Assembly: GCA_020974905.1 (NCBI GenBank)
Contig: CP087563.1
Location: 1,674,001 to 1,738,000 of the forward strand
Length of the DNA: 64,000 nt
From: Planctomycetes bacterium syqfu
Lineage (GTDB): Bacteria > Planctomycetota > Phycisphaerae > Phycisphaerales > Phycisphaeraceae
Direction: 5' to 3'
The position numbers were made by a program, and so were the translations under genes. Below the pieces are notes generated by a model, which worked only from the letters and a program-made list of their open reading frames with translations, made no database searches and was not told where the DNA came from. Positions 27,114-35,286 of this stretch are shown piece after piece (position 1 is the stretch's first letter; each line of letters opens with the position of its first letter).

Positions 27114-27998
27114 TTACATATTCCCTGCTAGCGCGAGCCTTGGGGTCTCGCTGGTTGAAGAAACAAATTCGCTGTGTTTAAGACTCAGTGAAAGATCCGC
27201 AGCAACGGTTTGGATCATTGCCGGCGTGATTTCACGTTCTTTTTTCACACTTGCCAGAAGCATCGCACCATCACAGATGTAGTTGATCAGGCGGGGTACG
27301 CCGTGCGTGAGATGGAAGATAGCTTCAAGCGTTTTACCCGGGAAGCGGACCTGCAGATGCTGCGGGTCGATGCTTGCCAGACGGATACGATGGCCGATGT
27401 AGGCGGCGGTTTCCTGGATGTTCATCGGGCGAAGCGTCTTGACCATGGCCAAACGCTGGCGAAGCGAAGACATCTCAGGCTGCTGAAGTCGATGGATCAA
27501 CTCCGGCTGGCCGACGAGCACCACCTGAACAAGCTTGGCGCGGTTGGTGTCGTAGTTACTGAGCATGCGAAGCTCTTCGAGCGCACTGTCGGACATCGTG
27601 TGCGCTTCGTCCACGAGCAGGACCACCGGCTCACCGGTTGCATACTGTTCATGCAGGAAGGTGAAGACCTTCTCAAGCAGAATCGCATGGTCGTCCAGTG
27701 CGTGGTAGGTCACTTCCACAGCCCGGAGAATCTGGCGAAGCAGTTGCTTGCCGTCTTCGTGCCCGTGGAGGATCGGGACGATTCGCGAGCTGTCTGAACA
27801 GCGACTGATCATCGTCCGTCCGACCGTGGTCTTACCCGTCCCCACCGGCCCGGTCACACACACGTAGCCTTTACGCATGCGGATCGTGTACTCAATGGCG
27901 GCGAGTGCCTCGCGGTGTTCCTCGCTCCCGAAGAAGAATCGCGGGTCAGGCGTATTCTCAAAGGGCAAGGTTTTGAGGTTGAAAAATGCGTCGTACAT
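27114..27998 (-). CDS. ExeA/XrtA-locus-type AAA ATPase
   Basis: 294 residues. MYDAFFNLKTLPFENTPDPRFFF is the classic start of this group. Walker A is GPVGTGKTT and Walker B is PVVLLVDEAHTMS. Proteins of this type (TIGR03015-like) occur in PEP-CTERM/exosortase-linked exopolysaccharide loci, and ExeA is a related secretion ATPase. What they act on is unknown. It is followed directly by the BY-kinase. Confidence 0.88.
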   Translation of the reverse strand: MYDAFFNLKTLPFENTPDPRFFFGSEEHREALAAIEYTIRMRKGYVCVTGPVGTGKTTVGRTMISRCSDSSRIVPILHGHEDGKQLLRQILRAVEVTYHALDDHAILLEKVFTFLHEQYATGEPVVLLVDEAHTMSDSALEELRMLSNYDTNRAKLVQVVLVGQPELIHRLQQPEMSSLRQRLAMVKTLRPMNIQETAAYIGHRIRLASIDPQHLQVRFPGKTLEAIFHLTHGVPRLINYICDGAMLLASVKKEREITPAMIQTVAADLSLSLKHSEFVSSTSETPRLALAGNM

Positions 27999-28023
27999 CT
28001 CGAGTTTCCCTTAACTCTTGGTG

Positions 28024-29700
28024 TTAGTCAGACTGGCGGGCATCAACACTTGCTTTGGCGTCTTTCGCACTTGTGTTCAGTTGCTGCTGGAGCATCTCCA
28101 TCGGATCGTTCTGGATCACGTCTGTGTTCGGGTTGTTCTGCAGGTTCATGTACAGGACACTGACCAGGGTCACCAGGACGGTTGTCATGGCAACGGCATT
28201 GAGCGGGTACAGGACCATGTTGCGAACCTTACGCATCCGACGATGCTGCACCGAGACGATCTCACTAACTTCACCAAGCAGAGGCAGGTGAAGCGAGTTG
28301 GAGAGTTGTTCACCGTCGTGGAAGGTTTCATCCGTACGATGAGCAAAGAGCAGACTGATGGCACCACTGATCAGGCCCAGCCCCATCGCGGAGATGAGAA
28401 TCTGGAACATGTTCGGGGCCACCGGGCGTGTCAACTCGGTACACGGGCGGATGAAGGCCAGTTGAACACCGCGGTTGCCATCTTCAGCACTGCGGGCCAT
28501 CTGGACACGGCGGAGGTTTTCTTCCCAGAACTGCAGTTCACGCTGCAATTGATCCATCTGGCGGGTGATCTTGCGATACTGCGAACGGATCGGGAAGAGT
28601 TCAGAAGCTTTCATATCAAGCTGCTGGCGACGTTCGGTCACCTGGTTGAGTTCAGCTTCGATGGCATCGTATTGCGTCTGTGCCTGCGTCAAGGCCAGCT
28701 TCAGTTCGTCAAAGCGATTGTTGCTGGCAATAGTCTTGCGGGTGACCACTTCGGTTTCGGTGTTGCCGATGACCTGCTGCACCTGTGCGATCTGAACCTG
28801 AAGGTCCTGAACCTGTGGGTGACGGTCAGTCATCTTGTTGACCACGACGGCTGTGCGGTACTCATTCTGAAGATCGCGAAGCTTGGCTTCCAGGCGGATC
28901 AACTCGGGGTTACGTTCCTTCACCAGTGAGTTGATGGTCTGAGAAGTCGATGCCAGGGCTTGCTTGCAGGCGTCCTTCTGATTCTTGGCGATGTTGAGTT
29001 GACGGGTCAGGTCAGCAACGCGTTCATCAAGCTGCGTCTGGATCATGCTGATGCTGTTGGGTGAATCAGGCAGCAACTCGGCATACTTGATTTCGTAGGT
29101 CAGCTTCTGGTTTTCCAGTGTTTCAATCTTGATGCGGGTGCGATCGACTTCGTCATAGAAGAAGCTCTGTGTGTCTTCAAGTCCCTTGGCAATCTGCTCA
29201 CGAGCCTGGTCGATGTAGTTGTGAACCAGTCGGTTGATCACCAGGCGGCTGAGGATCGGATCGGTGCCGATGTATTTGACACTGATACGTTCGTGTTCCT
29301 GCGTGGCGATCTCAAACTGGACCTGTAACTTGCGAGCCATGTCGCGACGGAGTTCAGCGAGATTCACATCCTGGCCACCGTTTTCGACCATCATGGCCAC
29401 GAAGGGCTTGACGTCATCAATGGCCTTGTCCAGACTCACGCCGTTGGTCAGCTCCTGCTTGATGCTGGTGGTATGCTGATCGTAGGTCTTCTGCCCGCTA
29501 CCGACCATGATTGAAGCGAGGACTTGATCGGTGCGACGATCGAAGACGGCTTCAGCCTGGTACTTGCGAGGCAGCAGCAGCGAGAGCGCCAAGACGGCTG
29601 CACTGACAATAAACAGTGGGAAGATGAACCGCCATTTGTAACGCAGGAGGATAAACCATGCGTCGACTAAGGCTTTAGCTTGGTTATTTGAGCGACTCAT
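28024..29700 (-). CDS. Wzz-type polysaccharide chain-length protein
   Basis: 558 residues. Membrane helix 1 (FIFPLFIVSAAVLALSLLL, about 23-42) is followed by a long periplasmic coiled-coil region (about 160-430). Membrane helix 2 is near 445-465, then a basic stretch, another helix (about 510-530) and a short tail. This is the PCP2/GumC-like build that sets chain length or spans the envelope in exopolysaccharide export. Partner of the BY-kinase downstream and of the outer membrane protein upstream. Confidence 0.85.
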   Translation of the reverse strand: MSRSNNQAKALVDAWFILLRYKWRFIFPLFIVSAAVLALSLLLPRKYQAEAVFDRRTDQVLASIMVGSGQKTYDQHTTSIKQELTNGVSLDKAIDDVKPFVAMMVENGGQDVNLAELRRDMARKLQVQFEIATQEHERISVKYIGTDPILSRLVINRLVHNYIDQAREQIAKGLEDTQSFFYDEVDRTRIKIETLENQKLTYEIKYAELLPDSPNSISMIQTQLDERVADLTRQLNIAKNQKDACKQALASTSQTINSLVKERNPELIRLEAKLRDLQNEYRTAVVVNKMTDRHPQVQDLQVQIAQVQQVIGNTETEVVTRKTIASNNRFDELKLALTQAQTQYDAIEAELNQVTERRQQLDMKASELFPIRSQYRKITRQMDQLQRELQFWEENLRRVQMARSAEDGNRGVQLAFIRPCTELTRPVAPNMFQILISAMGLGLISGAISLLFAHRTDETFHDGEQLSNSLHLPLLGEVSEIVSVQHRRMRKVRNMVLYPLNAVAMTTVLVTLVSVLYMNLQNNPNTDVIQNDPMEMLQQQLNTSAKDAKASVDARQSD

Positions 29701-29782
29701 GTGAACGACTTCCTTCCGATTTTGAGTTCACGTTCGTACGTGTCAATCACTTCGACTTCAACAAAACACTTCAGGTAACCCG

Positions 29783-30565
29783 TTAACGTGCGTTCTCTGG
29801 GCCACCCCGGTACGGATAACCCGAAAGGTCGGTGCCGATGCTTGCAGGGCCGGCAACCGTCTGTGCTGCGGGTTGGATTGGGAGTAACAACTGCTGTAAG
29901 GCAAGACCGACTGCGGCAAAACCGTTGGCAGGCACATACAGGATGTCACCTTCATTGAGCACGGCATCGAGTGTCGTATCGCCTTCTTTAACCATCTTGT
30001 CCAGGTCAATGGTCATGCGTTTGACCATCTCACCTTTGCCAGACGGACGCAGCACATGAATGCAGGTCGGGTCGGCCAGGCGTGACGGCTGAGCCATTGC
30101 CAGGGTTTGCAGAACCGTGTTGGCACCGTTGTAGGAGTATGCACCGGGACGGGCGACTTCACCGAACACAAAGATGCGTTTGGAATTAAAGCCCACCACG
30201 CGGAGACTCACATCAGCATCTTCGTAGTACTGAGAGGCAAGCTGTTGCAACTCGGTGCTGACCTGCTCGGGTGTCTTGCCTGCCACGAAGTGTGAGCCAA
30301 GCAAGGGAAGCGTGATGCGACCATCAGGGCGGATCTGCTCGGTGTGATTGGAAATTTCCGTCACACGCTTGGAGTAGATCGTAATCGTGTCAGGCGGCGC
30401 CAGGGTGTAGGCCTTGCTGGTGACCGTCGGACGCGGTGTGGTTACGAACGCCGAGTAATCAGTGTAGTTCGGCTGAGAGCAACCCACGAGCCCCAACAGG
30501 ATGCCGATGAGAATCGGGCCTGCTGAAAGTGACGGACGCTTTTTGATAACGGTAAACTTCGACAT
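29783..30565 (-). CDS. Polysaccharide export outer membrane lipoprotein (Wza-like)
   Basis: 260 residues. The leader ends in LVGC, so a lipidated Cys is near residue 29. The polysaccharide export domain has YTLAPPDTITIYSKRVTE and RPDGRITLPLLG. An SLBB-like segment, VFGEVARPGAYSYNGANTVLQTLAMA, follows. Wza family members are usually longer (about 350-380), so this is a short form without extra SLBB copies and the C-terminal helix. It is the second gene of the locus, after the priming transferase. Confidence 0.88.
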   Translation of the reverse strand: MSKFTVIKKRPSLSAGPILIGILLGLVGCSQPNYTDYSAFVTTPRPTVTSKAYTLAPPDTITIYSKRVTEISNHTEQIRPDGRITLPLLGSHFVAGKTPEQVSTELQQLASQYYEDADVSLRVVGFNSKRIFVFGEVARPGAYSYNGANTVLQTLAMAQPSRLADPTCIHVLRPSGKGEMVKRMTIDLDKMVKEGDTTLDAVLNEGDILYVPANGFAAVGLALQQLLLPIQPAAQTVAGPASIGTDLSGYPYRGGPENAR

Positions 30566-30596
30566 CTTAATTTCCTCCTGACACTGTTTTTTACGA

Positions 30597-31238
30597 TTAC
30601 AGTGCGGCTTGATCCCAAACTTTCGGAAACGTCGCCAGCAGCAGCTTCAGATCGCTGAGCACGCTACGGTGACGCAGGTATCGCAAATCAAAGGCAACTT
30701 TCCGACGGGCACCCGCCAGATCGTTGGTGTAACCATGTTTGACCTGGGCAAGACCCGTCAGGCCCGGACGACCTGCCAGGCGGCGTTCAATGCCCGGGAT
30801 ATCCTTACGCAGTTGTTCAAACATCTCAGGGCGTTCGGGGCGAGGTCCGACCAGGCTCATATCACCCTTGAGAATGTTCCAGAGCTGGGGTAATTCATCG
30901 ACGTGTGAACGACGCATGATGTTGCAACCAAAGAGCACACGCGGGTCACGCTTGGAGGCCCACTGGGCGCTACCGGGTTTTTCAGCGTTCATCCCCATCG
31001 TGCGGAACTTGTAAATCTTGAACAGCCAGCCGTCGGTTCCCACACGCCATTGCGAGTAGAACACCGGGCCCCCATCCACCAGGCGAATCCATAGAGCACA
31101 GAAAGCAAGCACAGGCAGGAGAACAAGAATGCCAACCGCAGAGCCGCAGATATCAATCAGACGCTTGCACGTCTCAAAGAACATGCCGGGGCTTTGCAGC
31201 GATCGGTTGCTTAGACTCAGGGGCTGACTGGTTTTCAT
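30597..31238 (-). CDS. Sugar transferase (priming glycosyltransferase, WcaJ/PglC-like)
   Basis: 213 residues. After a short N-terminus there is one hydrophobic segment (about residues 29-50), then KIYKFRTMGMNAE, RRSHVDELPQLWNILKGDMSLVGPRPE and GRPGLTGLAQVKHGYT. All are hallmarks of the bacterial sugar transferase domain that puts the first sugar phosphate on undecaprenyl phosphate. It is the small form with a single reentrant helix. As the first gene of the leftward locus it probably starts its transcription from the region 31239-31518. Confidence 0.92.
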   Translation of the reverse strand: MKTSQPLSLSNRSLQSPGMFFETCKRLIDICGSAVGILVLLPVLAFCALWIRLVDGGPVFYSQWRVGTDGWLFKIYKFRTMGMNAEKPGSAQWASKRDPRVLFGCNIMRRSHVDELPQLWNILKGDMSLVGPRPERPEMFEQLRKDIPGIERRLAGRPGLTGLAQVKHGYTNDLAGARRKVAFDLRYLRHRSVLSDLKLLLATFPKVWDQAAL

Positions 31239-31271
31239 TGCTCGAAAAACTCCACATTTGCATCTGTGACA

Positions 31272-31287
31272 TTGACAACTCTGTCAA
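31272..31287. promoter_or_regulatory. Perfect palindrome upstream of the exopolysaccharide locus
   Basis: TTGACA-ACTC-TGTCAA is a perfect inverted repeat 34 bases upstream of the first gene of the exopolysaccharide locus (start 31238). It may be an operator, in a place where it would cover or flank the promoter. The rest of 31239-31518 holds no ORF; a methyltransferase starts divergently at 31519. Confidence 0.4.
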
Positions 31288-31518
31288 CGGACTAGGATCA
31301 GGTATCGTCGCAATGATTAGGTCACTTAAGCCAACTTTTCATTTTGTGACGTTTGTAACGACAAAAATATTTATGAGACTTGCACCGCAATCCCCTGAAC
31401 ATTGCCATCGCACAAGCGTTCGTCAGTCATTTAGCCCCCCTGTCTTCTGGCCGATAGTCTTGGAGGTACTTGTTATAGAGACGTGGTGATCTGCCTATGC
31501 AGAATCAGGAAACACCGA

Positions 31519-32301
31519 ATGTCTGATAAAAAACGCATCCAGATGATCTCAGGTCTGACACCTGCTGTTGAGGGGGAGCCGCAACGTCGTCCAACCGACC
31601 TGCTGAGTCTCGGGCCCATCTCCAGCAAAGCATCCAAGCCCTGGAATCCGGACTGGACCATCTACCAATTAGCCCGTCAGCATTATTTACCCGACACCAA
31701 TCAACAACTTTTTGTCTTCGCCTGTGGTCAAGGTGACGTTGCCATCCGTTTGGCAATGCTTGGGTACGACGTCTATGCCAGCGACCCCGATCCTACCAAC
31801 ATCGATTGGGCCAAAGAGTCCGCCCTGCAGCATGGTGTTGCCTCCCATTGCCAATTCGCACATATGTCGAATGAAGTCATCCAATATGACGATCAACGCT
31901 TTGATCTGATCATCAGCCTTGATGCACTCAAAACGTCCGATATCACGCAAACCGTCAACCAACTGCATCGCATTCTCAAAGACGGTGGCTTGGCTATGTT
32001 CAAGGAACAGGTCATCACCCCACTGGACAAAGCAGCCAACGTGGCAACTGCGTTAACCGATTCGGACCTTCAGTTGCTTGAGTCCACCTTCGATGACATG
32101 CAGGTCCAGCGGTTTACCATTCTCAGTCGACTGAATCACCTGATCCCACCATCCAGCCAATCCACGCGGACCGCGTTGCAGAAACTCGACCGCAAACTCC
32201 TGGACCTCTGCCCCCCCATGGCAAAGCTCGGGGCCACCGCTGTCATCACCTGTCATCGACATGCTCAGGGGCTGGGTGACGACATCCAGTTTGCTGCGTG
32301 A
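31519..32301 (+). CDS. Class I SAM-dependent methyltransferase
   Basis: 260 residues. The SAM-binding region is LFVFACGQGDVAIRLAMLGYDVYASDPD (about residues 57-85), followed by QRFDLIISLDALKT, where other family members have FD.V......L. The glycine motif reads CGQGD, acceptable for this family. AGGA lies before the ATG at 31519. Substrate unknown; it lies divergent from the exopolysaccharide locus and could modify a sugar or a lipid. Confidence 0.75.
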   Translation: MSDKKRIQMISGLTPAVEGEPQRRPTDLLSLGPISSKASKPWNPDWTIYQLARQHYLPDTNQQLFVFACGQGDVAIRLAMLGYDVYASDPDPTNIDWAKESALQHGVASHCQFAHMSNEVIQYDDQRFDLIISLDALKTSDITQTVNQLHRILKDGGLAMFKEQVITPLDKAANVATALTDSDLQLLESTFDDMQVQRFTILSRLNHLIPPSSQSTRTALQKLDRKLLDLCPPMAKLGATAVITCHRHAQGLGDDIQFAA

Positions 32302-32415
32302 CGCATGAACGATTCGAATCAAGCATCCCAAATCAAAAGACCATACACCGTCCAATAATCACCTGTTTTTTCAATGACAGGTGGGTTGTTGAAATGTGTT
32401 CATTTGGTTACGCTA

Positions 32416-33546
32416 ATGGACATGAAGCGCATGGAGGCGCAAATTCTGATCCTGGACGGAGGCCTTATCCTGCTGAGTTTGACAGCCGGCTGTCGCACGA
32501 TCTCCCTGAATCTCAAAAAGACACTGCCCCCACCGCCCAAAGAGACGGTCGTTGAGCCTGTGCAATCGGCATCCACGTACCAAACGCCCTCCGCCAATCA
32601 ACAAACTCAAACCAGCCCACAGCAATCGCAAAGTACAGAACCGGCCCAGCCGCAACTCACCCATGACAAGGTGCTTCTCAGTCAGGCCAACACCTACATC
32701 ATCAAAGGTGATCTCCAATCAGCGTTGGTCAAGTTTGAGCAGGCCATCGTGGAGAATCCCAAGCTGCTGCCAGCCTACATCGGGGCAGGTCGGATCTATC
32801 ACGGCCAAGGTGACTACGCCTTAGCCGAAGCCAAATTCGAGGAAGCCACCCGCATCGCCCCCACCAGTTTCCAGGCACACTATTACCTGGGACTCATGCG
32901 ACAGCTGCTTAAAAAATATCCCTTGGCCATCAAGGCGTTTCTCTACGCATTAGCGATCAATCCCGAAGACTTTGCGGCCAACCACAACCTGTCGATCTGT
33001 TATCTGCAGATCGGTCGTGCTGCTGAAGCCGCACCTTATGCACTCAAAGCAACCAGACTCAACAAGAACTCACAAGCTGCCTGGGCGAATCTCGGTTCGT
33101 CTTACAACGTGATGAGTCTTTATGAAAAAGCAATCCGTGCTTACCGCCAGGCCAATGAACTGGGGGAACCCACCGAGCCGATCCTGTTGGGTCTTGCTGA
33201 AGCACACATGCGGCTTGAGAACTTTGACCGCGCCAAGATCGTGCTCAAACAGGTCATCGCTGACTTCCCCTCTGCGGTGGCACATGAACGCATGGGTTAC
33301 GCCTTGTTCAAGCAACGCAAGTACGACGATGCCATGCAACAATTCCGTGCTGCCCTGCTCTTTGATCCGGATGATACGGCATCACTCAACGGCCTGGGTG
33401 TCTGCATGATGACCAAGTACATTGCCAACGGACGCACTGTCCAACTCCAATGCGAACAGGCGCTCTCCGCCTGGCGTCGCAGCCTTGAGATCACGCCCAA
33501 TCAACCCCAGATTACCAACCTGCTCCAATCCTTTGGCCAAGGTTAA
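32416..33546 (+). CDS. TPR lipoprotein
   Basis: About 376 residues. A hydrophobic leader ends in LTAGC, giving a lipidated Cys near residue 26. A Gln/Pro/Ser-rich linker (about residues 35-90) is followed by eight or so TPR units (AYIGAGRIYHGQGDYALAEAKFEEATRIAP and so on) to the C-terminus. Starts at 32416 or 32422 are both possible; neither has a good ribosome site. It resembles PilF/PilW or BamD-like scaffolds, but no specific assignment is possible. Confidence 0.7.
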   Translation: MDMKRMEAQILILDGGLILLSLTAGCRTISLNLKKTLPPPPKETVVEPVQSASTYQTPSANQQTQTSPQQSQSTEPAQPQLTHDKVLLSQANTYIIKGDLQSALVKFEQAIVENPKLLPAYIGAGRIYHGQGDYALAEAKFEEATRIAPTSFQAHYYLGLMRQLLKKYPLAIKAFLYALAINPEDFAANHNLSICYLQIGRAAEAAPYALKATRLNKNSQAAWANLGSSYNVMSLYEKAIRAYRQANELGEPTEPILLGLAEAHMRLENFDRAKIVLKQVIADFPSAVAHERMGYALFKQRKYDDAMQQFRAALLFDPDDTASLNGLGVCMMTKYIANGRTVQLQCEQALSAWRRSLEITPNQPQITNLLQSFGQG

Positions 33547-33667
33547 GTCTCACGTAGCGAATCCAAGCAGTTTCCCAAGCAACCGCAACACAAGCCGTCA
33601 GATGAACAAAGCGAATCTGACAGACCAGAACACTTCAAACCATTAATCTCCATATCGTCTTTCATTT

Positions 33668-33753
33668 CGTCATTCCCGCGCAGGCGGGAATCCAGTGGCA
33701 TTCAGTTGACGCTTGCAGTTGTCAATGGACTCCGCCTGCGCGGGAGTGACGGA
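33668..33753. repeat. Dispersed repeat family 1, copy 3
   Basis: Paired palindromes as at 1480-1568, in the same orientation. The right arm has lost one base (ACTCCGCCTGCGCGGGAGT). Confidence 0.85.
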
Positions 33754-33820
33754 AGATGAAGATATATTCTTGAAAATGACTCTACTGATCACGCTTGACG
33801 ACACACCAATCAACCATATA

Positions 33821-33853
33821 AAAATCACCGACAAGCAAACCTGTCGGTGATTC
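33821..33853 (-). terminator. Rho-independent terminator of the PL6 lyase gene
   Basis: On the minus strand, AATCACCGACA and TGTCGGTGATT form an 11-bp stem around an 8-base loop. The stem is followed by further T residues, about 60 bases past the lyase stop. Confidence 0.8.
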
Positions 33854-33910
33854 GTTACGGGTATGATCCACAAGATCAAACCACAGTCTCGGATTATTTT
33901 CACTTGCAAC

Positions 33911-35269
33911 TCATCGCGCCCACGTCGCCCCGACATCTTCACGATCCAACGGCTTTAAGCGCTGCAGCGTCATCTCACGCACACTGGCAGGACTCTGCTT
34001 AAGCAACGCAAACGCGTCCTCTGGCAAAGGCTGCTGATTGCCCGACACCAGTTTTTGCGTGATCTCCATGCCGGTGATGAGATTGTTCTTCCAGGTCAAT
34101 TGTCCCTGTTTTTCCTGACGGAATGTGATCACGGCCAAGCCGGTTGGATCAATCACCGTATTGCCTTCAAGCAACGTCTCCGTCGGAACCACAAACGCCT
34201 TGGAAGTCTCCGGCTTGACGCCGATATCAAAGGGACTGCGACAGTTGATCAGCACGTTATCCCGGATCACACAATCCTTCACCGGCCAATACCCATGTAG
34301 CGGCCCTTCCGCAAAAGCATTGTTTAAAACGATGGCACCATAAAACTGCTCACCATTGAGATTCTCCATGTAATTGCCCTGAACGACATGACCTTCGCCA
34401 ATCACACGGACCCCGCTGTTGAGTTCATGGCCGTCACCAATAAAGACGTTGTCGCGGACAATGCAGTTGTTGCCATGACGCAAAGTCATCTGACCTTTGC
34501 AATGAAGAAACGTGTTGTTTTCATAGACATTAAAGCAACTCTTGTTTGAGATGATTTCAATCTCACCATCGCATTTTTCAAAGAGGTTGCGATACACGCG
34601 GACATGCGCTGCCATCATCGATGTCTTGCTGTCACCAATGCGCATGATCTCCCAACCGTTCTTGTCCGTGCCCTTGGGGCGATTGGCAAAATAATTGTCA
34701 TGAATTGCGTGCCCGACACCCTTAGCCGGGTTAAGCTCCGCATCATCAAGCCAAACCGTCAGCAGATTGTCTTCAACGATTTTGTTGGTGAATGTGCAGT
34801 GATCAATCTCGTGAAAACGCCCATGAATATAGACCCATTTGGCTTTGTGACCATCCCCGTTTTTATCGTGTATGCGCGTTTGCGTCAGACGACAATGTTC
34901 CGAGCCCCGCTCAAAACGGATCACCCAATCGCTCTTGATCGACCCGCCATTCAAGTCGAACCCACTGACCACCAGATGCGAACCTTCGATGAAGATTCGT
35001 GAGTTGCCGGTGAGAACCACCTTACCTGGCGTCTGGGCGCGGAGTGTGATGGGTTTATCCTTTTGTCCCTTATTTTGTGGGGCAAACTTGATATCCTCAT
35101 CGGCATACGTGCCATCCGCCCAGACGATTTCGTCCCCTGCTTGAACCTGTTTACAAACTTCAGCCAGTTGCTTTGCAGAGTTGATCTGCCAGGTCTTCGC
35201 GCACGCCATGTTCACCAGGCAAGCCAACAAGAGTCCGCTAAATAACCAACCACGTGATGCTAACAACAT
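33911..35269 (-). CDS. Polysaccharide lyase family 6 (alginate lyase/chondroitinase B-like)
   Basis: About 452 residues from ATG 35269, which has AAGGAT six bases upstream. A signal peptide (LFSGLLLACLVNMACA) is followed by a right-handed beta-helix. NKSCFNVYENNTFLHCKGQMTLRHGN carries the Lys and Arg expected of the PL6 active site. PL6 enzymes cleave alginate or dermatan sulfate by beta-elimination. The sodium symporter, acetyl esterase and alginate-lyase-family protein nearby make alginate or a related uronate the likely substrate. Two bases separate the upstream symporter stop at 35287 from the in-frame lyase region. Confidence 0.85.
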   Translation of the reverse strand: MLLASRGWLFSGLLLACLVNMACAKTWQINSAKQLAEVCKQVQAGDEIVWADGTYADEDIKFAPQNKGQKDKPITLRAQTPGKVVLTGNSRIFIEGSHLVVSGFDLNGGSIKSDWVIRFERGSEHCRLTQTRIHDKNGDGHKAKWVYIHGRFHEIDHCTFTNKIVEDNLLTVWLDDAELNPAKGVGHAIHDNYFANRPKGTDKNGWEIMRIGDSKTSMMAAHVRVYRNLFEKCDGEIEIISNKSCFNVYENNTFLHCKGQMTLRHGNNCIVRDNVFIGDGHELNSGVRVIGEGHVVQGNYMENLNGEQFYGAIVLNNAFAEGPLHGYWPVKDCVIRDNVLINCRSPFDIGVKPETSKAFVVPTETLLEGNTVIDPTGLAVITFRQEKQGQLTWKNNLITGMEITQKLVSGNQQPLPEDAFALLKQSPASVREMTLQRLKPLDREDVGATWAR

Positions 35270-35286
35270 CCTGTATCCTTCCAATG

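Larger units (their letters stand above)
33547..33910. other. Non-coding spacer between convergent genes
   Basis: A 364-base stretch with no ORF. It holds a family 1 repeat (33668-33753) and the terminator of the lyase gene (33821-33853). Confidence 0.75.

Noticed and set aside
28018-28929. 303-codon plus-strand frame opposite the Wzz-type gene
   Set aside because: Shadow; no ribosome site and no recognised domain.
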